Assembly: GCA_030043865.1 (NCBI GenBank)
Contig: JASHWZ010000039.1
Span: 1 to 15,815 of the forward strand
Direction of reading: 5' to 3'
DNA: 15,815 nt
Origin: Thermoplasmata archaeon
GTDB lineage: Archaea > Thermoplasmatota > Thermoplasmata > Lutacidiplasmatales > UBA184
A model generated the notes under the pieces. That model was not told where the DNA came from, did not search any database, and saw only the letters and a program-made list of their open reading frames with translations. The position numbers were made by a program, and so were the translations under genes. Below, piece after piece: positions 8,301 through 15,069 of this stretch. Each line of letters begins with the position of its first letter. The stretch's first letter is position 1.

Positions 8301-11300
8301 ATCATCCAAGCGTACTACCCCGTGGAGGCGCAGCTGGTCCTCTCGGCGTTCTCCCACGACCGGATGCTGAACGACGGCGCGGGCGGCAACGTCGAGCTGA
8401 TCACGACGCCGTTCGACCATCCGATCCTGCCGCTCCTCTTGACCAACAACTGGACCGACGAGAACGGCGACGCGGTCACGAAGGGCGTCTGGTCCAACGA
8501 CACGATCGCGCAGCTGAACATCGGTTCGGAACTCTACGAGCAGCTGTTCGGCCAGGCGCCGCTCGGGCTCTGGAGCCCCGAACAGGCGGTATCGGCCGCG
8601 ACCGTGCCGTACATCGACCAGGCGGGGTACACGTGGACCTCGTCGTCCGAGGCGACCCTCGCCGAGACCGGGATCTCCGTGCCCGGGAGCGGCGCGGTCA
8701 CCGCACAGGAGATGGAGAACCTCTACACGCCGTACACCGTGACGAACGGCTCCTCGTCGACCGTGATGGTGTTCCGCGACGACACCCTCTCGAACGACTG
8801 GGGCTTCAACTACGGGAGCGTCGCGAACACGTCCGGCAACTGGGCGGCGGTCGGCGACTTCATCTCGTATCTCAAGAACGTCTACGCCACGATCCCGCGC
8901 TCCGCGCACAGCTCGACGCTCGTGACGCTCGCGCTGGACGGAGAGAACTGGATGTTCATGAGCAACTTCCCCGAGGACGGCGTGCCGTTCCTCCAGGACG
9001 TCTACACGGCGCTCGAGCAGAACTCCTCCTGGCTTTCGACGACGACGGTCCAGCAGTACCTCGCGACGAACCCGACGCTGCCCACGATCTCGAGCCTCCC
9101 GACCGGCTCCTGGAACAACGAGCCGACGGGCAGCGGCATCGACAGCTACCTCGGCCAGTGGGCCGGCCACGGCCTTCAGGACGCGCTCTGGCAGCAGCTG
9201 ACGACCGTCCGCTCGGACGTCCAGGCGTTCGGGACCGCCAACGACCTGACGCAGCCGATGACGCTCGCGGCGCTCGAGGCGGCGAACGACTTCCCGTACA
9301 TCAACGAGTGGAACAGCTCCACGCTCGAGGACAAGTATACGGAGGCATGGACCGCGATCTACGGCGCCGAAGGCTCCGACATCTACTTCGCCCTGGACCC
9401 GGACGACCAAAGCCCGACCGCGCAGAACGCGCTCGTCTTCGAGCAGGAGTTCCGCGATGACCTGTCGACGGCGCTCACGGTCCTCGGGCTCCCGCTGACG
9501 CCGTTCCTCGAGAGCTCGTACGAACCCCCGGTCACGCCCACGGTGTGGGGGACGAACGCGTCGGTGACGCCGTTGCTCGACGGCTCGCTCTACACGACCC
9601 AGTCGTTCCCCGGTGGCACGGGATACTCCGTGAACCACAACGACGCCTGGAGCGGCGCGTACGAGGAAGCGACCGGCGACGCGACGTCGGGCGCCGGCGA
9701 GATCGCCTCGACGACGTACGCGTTCTCGGTGAGCGACCTGTACTTCTCGGTCGCCGTCAACGGTGCGACCTCGGCGTACAAGTCGCCGAACTTCTACACG
9801 GCGGCCACGGACGAGATCGACATCTTCTTCTCGCCGGTCAACCCGCAGGCCGGCGACGTGCAGTCGTTGAACGTCCCCGACGCGATCTACACCGTCGGTT
9901 CCACCTCGTTCGGGTTCGCGGCGACCACCGAAGCGACGATCGAGGGCAGCAGCGTGATCCCGAGCGGCAGCGCGACCCTCGGCGTGTTCGCGAGCTCGGC
10001 GAGCGGCACGTGGACGTCGACCGCGTCGGTCGCGGGCGATGCGTTCGTGGGCGGCCTGCTACAGCTCCAGGTGCCGATGACGGACCTCGGCATGGTCCCG
10101 GGTGACTCGATCTCGTTCTTCGTCGCCGCGGTGAACGGCACCTCCGGCCAGGCGGTCAGCTGGTCCGGCCCGATGTCGATCACGGTGCCCAGCTCGCTCG
10201 CGACCCTCACGCCGGTCGCGGCGATCCAGAACACCGCCGCCAGCAACGGACCGGGCGACTACACGTACCCGACCGCCCACTACACCACCACGAGCTCGCC
10301 CCTCGACTTCCCGGCGAACTCGTTCGACATCGAGTGGTTCAACGTGTCGATGAACCCGTACACGGTCCAGTTCAACATCACGTTCGGTAACCTGTCGAAC
10401 CCGTTCGGGGAGAGCCTCGGTTTCTCGCAGCCGATCGTCGACATCTTCATCCACGAACCCGGTCAGACGGGCGTCTCGGGCTTCTACGCCGGTCCGGACG
10501 TCAATATCGCCTCGGTCGACGCCTGGCAGTACGTCATCCAGGCGAGCGGCGAGGCGACCAGCAACTACGTGGAGAACGCCGCCGGCATCGAGAACCCGGC
10601 CGGGCTCGTCGTCACGTCGAACCTCGGCGAGGGGACGGCGGCGAACCCGACGATCGTCCCGGACCGGACCGTGAGCATCCAGGTCCCGACGTCGACCATC
10701 GGCACGGCGATCGGCTCCTACAGCTACGTGGTGGTCGCCGGTTCGCAGGACGGCGAGGGGAGCCTCGTGAACAGCTGGCGGATCGTCGATTCGGGCCCCG
10801 CGACCGAATACCAGGGCGGCGGCGCGAACTTCACGGACTCGCCGAACGTCTACAGCTACCTCGCGCCGGCGATCGTCGGGCAGGGCGCGACCTTGACCCA
10901 GCAGGACCTCCTCAGCAACTACACCAACACCCAGAACGCGACCCTGGTCGGGATCACGCTCCCGCTCCTCACGCCGATCACCTCGACGGTGGCGAAGCTC
11001 GGGGACTCCGCGATCGTGAACGTCTCCGGCGACCCCGACGCGTTCTACGCCGTCGGAAGCCAGGTCTACAACTCGACCTCCGTCGACGGCTCGGTCTGGA
11101 CGACCCCCACCCCGCTCGTGAACCTCTCGTTCGTGCCCGACGGCCTCGCCGCCGTGGGCGGCGCCAACCCCGGCCTCCTTGCGTGGAACGGCTCGAGCTA
11201 CGTCTTCGAGAACCTAGCGACCGACGCGCTCACCGTCGGGACCGCGTCGGGGACGATCGGCGCCGCGAGCGTGACGTACGCGGACGGCACGTTCCTCGTC

Positions 11301-12044
11301 GCGCTCGAGGTCGCCGGGACGGTGTATGTCGGGCCGCCGGGCGCCGCGGCGTGGGACTCTGACGCGTTGGCGGCGGAGGCGGTGGGCCTTTCGACGGACA
11401 GCGTCGGGACGTACCTCGGGTACGCGACCGCGACGAGCGTGAACGTCATCGAGCTCACGCTCGGGACGGACACCGCGGACTTCGGGACGACGTCCGAGCT
11501 GTCGAGCGCCATCCCAAGCGGCACGACCACCGCGCTCTCGCTCGCGGCCGCCCCGAACGGGGCGTTCGCGGTCGCGCTCGCGATCACGAACACCACCGGG
11601 TCGAACATCTTCCTCGCGACCGGGGCCGGGAATGTCGCCCTGAAGGCGCTCACGACCGACGGGGCGGACAGCTCGCCGTCCGTGCTGCTCGGCAGCTCGG
11701 ACGGCAGCTACGAGGCGTACGTCGGCTTCTCGAACAGCGCGAGCGGCGGGAACGTCTACTTCCTGCCGACACCGGTCGCCGCCGTCACGCCGACGAGCAC
11801 CACCTCGCCCCCACCGAGCTCGACGACGTGGGAGTGGCTCGTGGTCATCGTCGTGGTGATCGTGGTCGTGCTCGTGGTGGTCGCGGTGCTGATGCGAAAG
11901 CCGAAGGAGCCGGCGCCCGGAACCGCGCCCACCGCGCCGTCGACGACCCCCTCCGAGGGCACGGGGTCGGGCGAGGCGGAGACCGCCGGGTCGGCGTCCG
12001 ACGAAGCGGGGGGCGACGCGCCCCTCGGTGGACCATCGACATGA
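5355..12044 (+). CDS. Giant secreted, membrane-anchored GH57 amylase/pullulanase-like protein with multiple glycan-binding modules
   Basis: A 2229-residue protein that would cut alpha-glucans outside the cell. A signal peptide (hydrophobic 19-36, cleavage likely near residue 40) is followed by three tandem modules (about 59-301, 302-545, 546-772). The GH57 catalytic part (about 775-1395) carries HQP (789-791), TPFDHPILPLL, GLWSPEQ with the likely nucleophile E1076, FRDDTLSNDWGF (1140-1151, D1142 a candidate acid/base) and LDGEN (1194-1198). This motif set is that of amylopullulanase-type GH57. A DOMON/CBM9-like module (about 1400-1615) and a module like the glucodextranase C-terminal domain (about 1626-1840) follow. 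An unrecognised repetitive beta-rich region (about 1841-2140), a Thr/Ser/Pro linker, a membrane span (2161-2179) and a 50-residue tail complete it. Over 40 N-glycosylation sequons are visible. Its stop overlaps the malE start. The enzyme family is firm; exact bond specificity (alpha-1,4, alpha-1,6 or both) is open. Confidence 0.93.
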   Translation: MSSGHRWLGANSTNAVVRSILVVGILSILLFSTLAANASAFATASQSPVHPWDGPDATYSTVTFTGNPAADFPSDALLYTNLFTPWGSSNNISGLYGTWDATNLYLGISGLLLSGNTLLFAASNGTAWGTTNLTDLSGVAGAAYWDRYIDFTQPMNYLFYVNQTGTLTAFEVTSLAGAAVTTVETVTLAASDVNAAGITTTGGALEVALSFATIYPAGFPRFANVSLYAGIFGGAGSGAVGPTIPSGQSYDVNYEGPIELTSHDRPGGYLLENTFYTLGLDPLGTGAPASGITPNYVENETFHTVTFTGSLSNDFAPGEEALVNYNTAWGSSNLLNSMYITWNESTLFLGFNASIESNNLYFFLSNNTASGLGTYAGNFTSDTGLNHPWIFSDAVNFIGEVQYNGVGSPTPVGLYKVLTPTSTSNSSVTVSNVTADLVGSAVTTNSVELAIPFTLLYQRSASWPVLGQFANISVLAAISDTTPGSNSTGPTLPAGQTLAYSGYYNTAHTSGYFDLLNTFFTENLDPYGDGVAAPQINPTYTYGHTYHSVDFTGTPTRDFVAPEIVGTGNFTGWGDDNLINATYLTWNYTTLFVGTNSTNNAGGGDNGLAIAISNDTGVGATNFSSTNVAALSRNITFGSPVDFVFLFQLPATTGTLYEVDLADTTSTYTDFTTVGTFAAGTDGQEFSIPFSVLYPNQPAVAGLDAVPIGASISTVSYIYGGAGAYIGPTIPTDQDFSSGTAYAHLDAFTNTSIDPNKDGYAEPGVVPAAPPSVVYAGNPISLNIVFNDHQPLYEAIGGSELLPWTVVHLEEYAEQALLAGLNPEVNITYSLSGSLLYQIDAIALGDYNNSYLEAASIPTTQWGNSVYTEVTTYGDTFLNSFVPSYEWNTTTVANLLEYDLAFNTPPWVYTASPPAAAVYDTLFHLYQASTALSTAQLTNALVEFFLWSTSEPIITGQLGAAYINSTMWSLFNQTSFTIGDISIIQAYYPVEAQLVLSAFSHDRMLNDGAGGNVELITTPFDHPILPLLLTNNWTDENGDAVTKGVWSNDTIAQLNIGSELYEQLFGQAPLGLWSPEQAVSAATVPYIDQAGYTWTSSSEATLAETGISVPGSGAVTAQEMENLYTPYTVTNGSSSTVMVFRDDTLSNDWGFNYGSVANTSGNWAAVGDFISYLKNVYATIPRSAHSSTLVTLALDGENWMFMSNFPEDGVPFLQDVYTALEQNSSWLSTTTVQQYLATNPTLPTISSLPTGSWNNEPTGSGIDSYLGQWAGHGLQDALWQQLTTVRSDVQAFGTANDLTQPMTLAALEAANDFPYINEWNSSTLEDKYTEAWTAIYGAEGSDIYFALDPDDQSPTAQNALVFEQEFRDDLSTALTVLGLPLTPFLESSYEPPVTPTVWGTNASVTPLLDGSLYTTQSFPGGTGYSVNHNDAWSGAYEEATGDATSGAGEIASTTYAFSVSDLYFSVAVNGATSAYKSPNFYTAATDEIDIFFSPVNPQAGDVQSLNVPDAIYTVGSTSFGFAATTEATIEGSSVIPSGSATLGVFASSASGTWTSTASVAGDAFVGGLLQLQVPMTDLGMVPGDSISFFVAAVNGTSGQAVSWSGPMSITVPSSLATLTPVAAIQNTAASNGPGDYTYPTAHYTTTSSPLDFPANSFDIEWFNVSMNPYTVQFNITFGNLSNPFGESLGFSQPIVDIFIHEPGQTGVSGFYAGPDVNIASVDAWQYVIQASGEATSNYVENAAGIENPAGLVVTSNLGEGTAANPTIVPDRTVSIQVPTSTIGTAIGSYSYVVVAGSQDGEGSLVNSWRIVDSGPATEYQGGGANFTDSPNVYSYLAPAIVGQGATLTQQDLLSNYTNTQNATLVGITLPLLTPITSTVAKLGDSAIVNVSGDPDAFYAVGSQVYNSTSVDGSVWTTPTPLVNLSFVPDGLAAVGGANPGLLAWNGSSYVFENLATDALTVGTASGTIGAASVTYADGTFLVALEVAGTVYVGPPGAAAWDSDALAAEAVGLSTDSVGTYLGYATATSVNVIELTLGTDTADFGTTSELSSAIPSGTTTALSLAAAPNGAFAVALAITNTTGSNIFLATGAGNVALKALTTDGADSSPSVLLGSSDGSYEAYVGFSNSASGGNVYFLPTPVAAVTPTSTTSPPPSSTTWEWLVVIVVVIVVVLVVVAVLMRKPKEPAPGTAPTAPSTTPSEGTGSGEAETAGSASDEAGGDAPLGGPST
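5529..7670 (+). repeat. Three tandem protein-coding modules of about 243 residues in the GH57 gene
   Basis: The encoded modules start with YSTVTFTGN (residue 59), FHTVTFTGS (302) and YHSVDFTGT (546). Each then shows a W-G-S/D-S/D-N motif (TPWGSSN, TAWGSSN, TGWGDDN), a T-W-x-x-T/S-x-L-F/Y-x-G strand, a GPT-I/L-P stretch, and an acidic loop near the end (LDPLGTG at D281, LDPYGDG at D525, IDPNKDG at D754). The copies are diverged, so this is old duplication and not a recent DNA repeat. The W/D/N-rich strand pattern recalls CBM9 or DOMON-type sugar-binding beta-sandwiches, but I cannot assign a named family. Confidence 0.8.
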
Positions 12045-13444
12045 GCGCCTCCCCCTCGACCTCGGCGCTGCCCGCGAGCGGCGCGCCGCCCTCGGCGGGC
12101 GTCGGCCCGAAAGGGCCCCAGCGCCGGAAGCGCAACACGACCGCGATCGCGGCGATCGCCGTCGTCGTCGTGGTGATCGTCGCCGGGGTCGTGGGGTACC
12201 TCTACTTCGAGAAGAAGCTCCCCGGACAGGTCGGCTCGAGCGGCTGCGGGTCGTCGAGCTCGATCAGCGTCTGGCAGGACTTCTCCGCGACGGAGTACCC
12301 GGCGTACGCGAAGGCGGTCAGCGAGTACGAGCAGGAGAACCCGGGGCAGACGATCACGACCGTGAACGAGACGACGCCGTCGCCGTCGAACTATGTCGCG
12401 GCCGCGCTCGCCTGTCAGGCCCCGGACATCCTGATCGGCGCGAGCGATTTCGCCGGAGGGCTCTACTTCGACGGGTTCCTCGCGAACCTGAGCGCGCTGC
12501 TCCCGTCCTCGACGTTCACCCCGTTCATCTCGTCGGCGATCTCGGACGTCACCCAGGACGGGGCGATCTACGGGTTCCCGCTCAACGTGAACGGCGTCGC
12601 GATGATCTACAACAAGGAGCTCGTGAAAACGGTCCCCACGAACACCGACCAGATGATCTCGGAGGCCGAGAACATCACGGTGAACACGACCGGCACGATC
12701 TCGACCGCCGGCCTAATCTACGCGGTCGACTCGGACGGCGGCTATCGGTACCCGGCGTGGCAGTCCGGCTTCGGCGGGTCGATGTTCTTGGCCGACGGCG
12801 CCCCCGACCTGAACACGACCGCCTCGGTCAACGCGCTGACCTTCGCGACCAACTTCTCGACCGTCTACCGCGTGGAGCCGCCCGGGATCACTGCGGAGTC
12901 GACCTGGGAAGGGCTCTTCGCCGAGGGAAAGGTCGGCATGATCTTCGACGGCCCGTGGGACATCCAGATGTACGTCAACGCCCTCGGCGCGGCGAACGTC
13001 GGGGTCGCTCCGATCCCGGTCATCTCGCAGACGGGGCTGCACCCCCGTCCGTTCTGGGGGTCGATCGGCGCCTACGTGAGCCTGCGGAACGCCTCGGGCG
13101 CGAGCCCGGCGGTGTTCAACGAGTCGGTGAAGTTCGCGCAATTCCTCGCGAGTCCCGAGGTCGAGCTCGAGCTGTTCAACTCGTCGGGCGACATCCCATC
13201 GCTCTCGGCGCCGTTCGCGTACGTGCAGAGCCTGAACATCCCGTTCGAGAACGGGTTCCTGACGCAGTTCTTCAACTACTCCCAGCCGTTCCCGAACACC
13301 CCGCAGATGACGTACTTCTGGACGCCGTTCGGTACCGAGATCTCGGACTATCTCTCGGGCGCGATCTCCGCCTCCGCCGCGATGGGCGGCATCCAGACCT
13401 CGGTCGTCCAGGAGATGCAGCAGAACCACATCCCGCCGTACTGA
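12041..13444 (+). CDS. malE: Maltodextrin-type ABC transporter solute-binding protein (MalE-like), membrane-anchored
   Basis: A 467-residue extracellular binding protein that would deliver oligosaccharides to a MalFGK importer. The start at 12041 overlaps the GH57 stop (ATGA), and the longer upstream frame is a shadow of the GH57 gene. Residues 1-32 are Ser/Pro-rich and end in RRKR. Residues 33-56 form a single membrane span (AIAVVVVVIVAGVVGYLYF). The rest is the two-lobed binding domain. Segments matching maltose-binding proteins include WQDFSATEYPAYAKAVSEYE, a PDI-x-IG-x-SDFAGG stretch (compare MBP GPDIIFWAHDRFGG), YGFPLNVNGVAMIYNKEL, and GKVGMIFDGPWDIQ with a later V-x-P-I-P. No classical lipobox is present, though a cysteine (C69) follows the span by 13 residues and only one other (C125) is seen. 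It is likely the partner of the malFGK genes at 2181-5115. Confidence in the family is high; the exact ligand is inferred. Confidence 0.92.
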   Translation: MSASPSTSALPASGAPPSAGVGPKGPQRRKRNTTAIAAIAVVVVVIVAGVVGYLYFEKKLPGQVGSSGCGSSSSISVWQDFSATEYPAYAKAVSEYEQENPGQTITTVNETTPSPSNYVAAALACQAPDILIGASDFAGGLYFDGFLANLSALLPSSTFTPFISSAISDVTQDGAIYGFPLNVNGVAMIYNKELVKTVPTNTDQMISEAENITVNTTGTISTAGLIYAVDSDGGYRYPAWQSGFGGSMFLADGAPDLNTTASVNALTFATNFSTVYRVEPPGITAESTWEGLFAEGKVGMIFDGPWDIQMYVNALGAANVGVAPIPVISQTGLHPRPFWGSIGAYVSLRNASGASPAVFNESVKFAQFLASPEVELELFNSSGDIPSLSAPFAYVQSLNIPFENGFLTQFFNYSQPFPNTPQMTYFWTPFGTEISDYLSGAISASAAMGGIQTSVVQEMQQNHIPPY

Positions 13445-13581
13445 CCTCAAGCTACGACAGCGGGTCGCGACGTTTGCGGGGGGCTTCGAGGTTCCCGTTC
13501 GAGGGGTAGAACTTCGGCGTTCGCCGAAGTACTATGAAAATTTAAGGAAGGTTTAAGCCCCTTCGAGCGTTGCCGTGCGCC
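13445..13581 (+). promoter_or_regulatory. Intergenic region with promoter for the second importer operon
   Basis: This 137-bp gap contains a perfect inverted repeat (13511-13530) followed by two A/T-rich boxes in GC-rich DNA: AAAATTTAAG (about 13537-13546) and GTTTAAG (13551-13557). If the second is the TATA element, transcription would begin about at the ATG at 13582 (leaderless). If the first is, a leader of about 14 nt results. The purine-rich GGAAGG between them resembles a BRE. The order suggests that the second binding-protein gene has its own promoter and is not simply a continuation of the GH57-malE operon. Confidence 0.55.
13511..13530. repeat. Perfect 9-2-9 inverted repeat (operator or terminator hairpin)
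   Basis: ACTTCGGCG-TT-CGCCGAAGT is perfectly symmetrical. It lies 66 bp after the malE stop and directly upstream of the A/T-rich boxes of the next gene. As RNA it would form a stable hairpin, but no run of U follows, so it is a poor archaeal terminator. Its position next to a TATA-like box fits an operator better. It shares the 2-bp TT spacer design of the repeat at 5155-5168, but the arms differ. Confidence 0.5.
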
Positions 13582-15027
13582 ATGTCAGCGCAACCCACGG
13601 GAGGCTCGTCGGCTCCGCCGACGACCTCGGCGGGCCAGAACTACCAGCGTCGGCAATCGCGCATGACGGGCGTGTGGGTCGTCATCGTGGTGGTCGTCGC
13701 GATCGTGGCAGGGGTCGGCGGCTATCTGTACGGGAAGTCGGTGGCGCCGCCCAGTAGCAAGGTGACGGTCACCTACTACGACGACCTCGCGAGCAGCGAA
13801 GAGGGGTTCATGACGAACGTACTGATCCCCCAGTTCGAGTCGCTCTATCCGAATATCAACATCAATTACCAGAACATCGCCGCCGGTAGTATGGTGACGA
13901 AGATCCAGGCGCTGGTGCAAGGCAACGACGTCGGCACCACCCTGATCGCCGAGGACAACCTCGACATCGGGGAGCTGATCTACGGCGCCAACGGCCAGAA
14001 CTACCTGATGAACCTGAACGCCTCGTCGAACCCGATCGCTCCGAACATCCAGCCCGCGAACATGATCCCCAGCATGACCGCGGTCACGAACTACGAGCAG
14101 ACGGCGTTCGGCGGCCAGTACTTCATCCCGTTCCGGGCGAACACCCCGCTCGTCTGGCTCAACGCGACCGCGGCGCGCGACGTCGGGATCACGGCGCCGC
14201 CTCAGAACTTCTCGGCGCTCCTCTCCGACGCGAACGCCCTCGGCAGCACCTCGGTGCAGTTCCAGGGCGGCGCGGGGGACGACACCGCGACCGAGATGTT
14301 CCAGTGGGACGTCCAGTTCGGTGGGAACCCGATGGTCTACAACGACCTCGGCGACCTGCAGGCGATGTCGTACGTCTACAACCTGAGCAAGGACTTCAAC
14401 CCGGGGTCCGCGCAGGGGACGTACGAGCAGTACTCCGGACTCGGCACGGGCGCCTACTCGATCCTCGACTACCAGTGGCCGTACGTCTACCCGCTCCTCA
14501 CCGGGGGCAACGACTCGTTCCCGGCGATGAACTCGCAGACGCTCTGGGTCTACCCGGGACCGAACGGGACCGGCGCCCACGCGGCGGCCCACGTGATCGG
14601 CGGCGATGTGCTCGCGATCCCCGCGGGCGCGACGAACCTCTGGGCGATCCAGCTGTTCGGCCAGTATCTGCTGTCGGCGCACGCCCAGCAGATCCTGATG
14701 GTCGACACGGGCAACCCGGCGGTCAACGCAGCGGCCTACCAGAACCTCCCGTCGAACCAGTCCGTGGTCGACGCGGCGATCCTGGCCGCGCTCGAGAACC
14801 CGGTGTTCCGGCCCCCGGTGCCCTGGATCGAGACGTGGGTGACCACGTTCTACGACGACATCTACACGCCGTACATCCTGGACGGAACGGGCTCCGGCGC
14901 CTGGTCGGCGCTGGTCTCGGACGCGAACACGGCGAACTCCGCGATGGAGTCCTACCTCTCGAGCAGCGTGAGCGCCTCGGCGGCCTCGACGTACGCCGCA
15001 GGCGGCTACGGTCCGCTCTACGTGTAG
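13582..15027 (+). CDS. Second sugar-type ABC transporter solute-binding protein, membrane-anchored
   Basis: A 481-residue protein with the same plan as the MalE-like neighbour: a Ser/Pro/Thr-rich N-terminal tail (1-29, containing RRQSR), one membrane span (about 30-50, GVWVVIVVVVAIVAGVGGYLY) and a large external domain. The domain begins KVTVTYYDDLASSEEGF, the usual first strand of extracellular family 1 sugar-binding proteins, and continues with an LIPQFESLYPNINI segment (compare the MBP-type F-E-x-x-Y-P-x-I pattern). It is clearly not a close copy of the 12041 protein and lacks its MBP-like hinge motifs. The external part has only about 7 Lys/Arg against about 33 Asp/Glu. I chose the ATG at 13582; an in-frame TTG at 13570 is also possible but adds only MPCA. 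It is followed after 42 bp by a permease gene. Ligand unknown; a sugar or oligosaccharide is likely from the family. Confidence 0.88.
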   Translation: MSAQPTGGSSAPPTTSAGQNYQRRQSRMTGVWVVIVVVVAIVAGVGGYLYGKSVAPPSSKVTVTYYDDLASSEEGFMTNVLIPQFESLYPNININYQNIAAGSMVTKIQALVQGNDVGTTLIAEDNLDIGELIYGANGQNYLMNLNASSNPIAPNIQPANMIPSMTAVTNYEQTAFGGQYFIPFRANTPLVWLNATAARDVGITAPPQNFSALLSDANALGSTSVQFQGGAGDDTATEMFQWDVQFGGNPMVYNDLGDLQAMSYVYNLSKDFNPGSAQGTYEQYSGLGTGAYSILDYQWPYVYPLLTGGNDSFPAMNSQTLWVYPGPNGTGAHAAAHVIGGDVLAIPAGATNLWAIQLFGQYLLSAHAQQILMVDTGNPAVNAAAYQNLPSNQSVVDAAILAALENPVFRPPVPWIETWVTTFYDDIYTPYILDGTGSGAWSALVSDANTANSAMESYLSSSVSASAASTYAAGGYGPLYV

Positions 15028-15069
15028 GTCGGTAGCGGGTCGAAGTAGGGAGACCGCCACAACCCATTC

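Noticed and set aside
7299..9638. 779-codon minus-strand open frame inside the GH57 gene
   Set aside because: Arg/Val/Glu-rich antisense shadow of the catalytic region; the plus-strand frame has all GH57 motifs.
11828..12040. Upstream extension of the MalE-like frame
   Set aside because: It overlaps the C-terminal anchor of the GH57 protein in another frame. The ATG at 12041 gives the basic tail and membrane span expected, and an ATGA overlap.
13444..13492. Imperfect inverted repeat after malE (ACCTCAAGC and GCTTCGAGGT) and a TTCGAGG direct repeat, checked as terminator or tRNA
   Set aside because: The arms are 30 bp apart with one unpaired base and no T-run follows. No acceptor or anticodon arms can be folded around the GTTCGAGG element, so it is not a tRNA.
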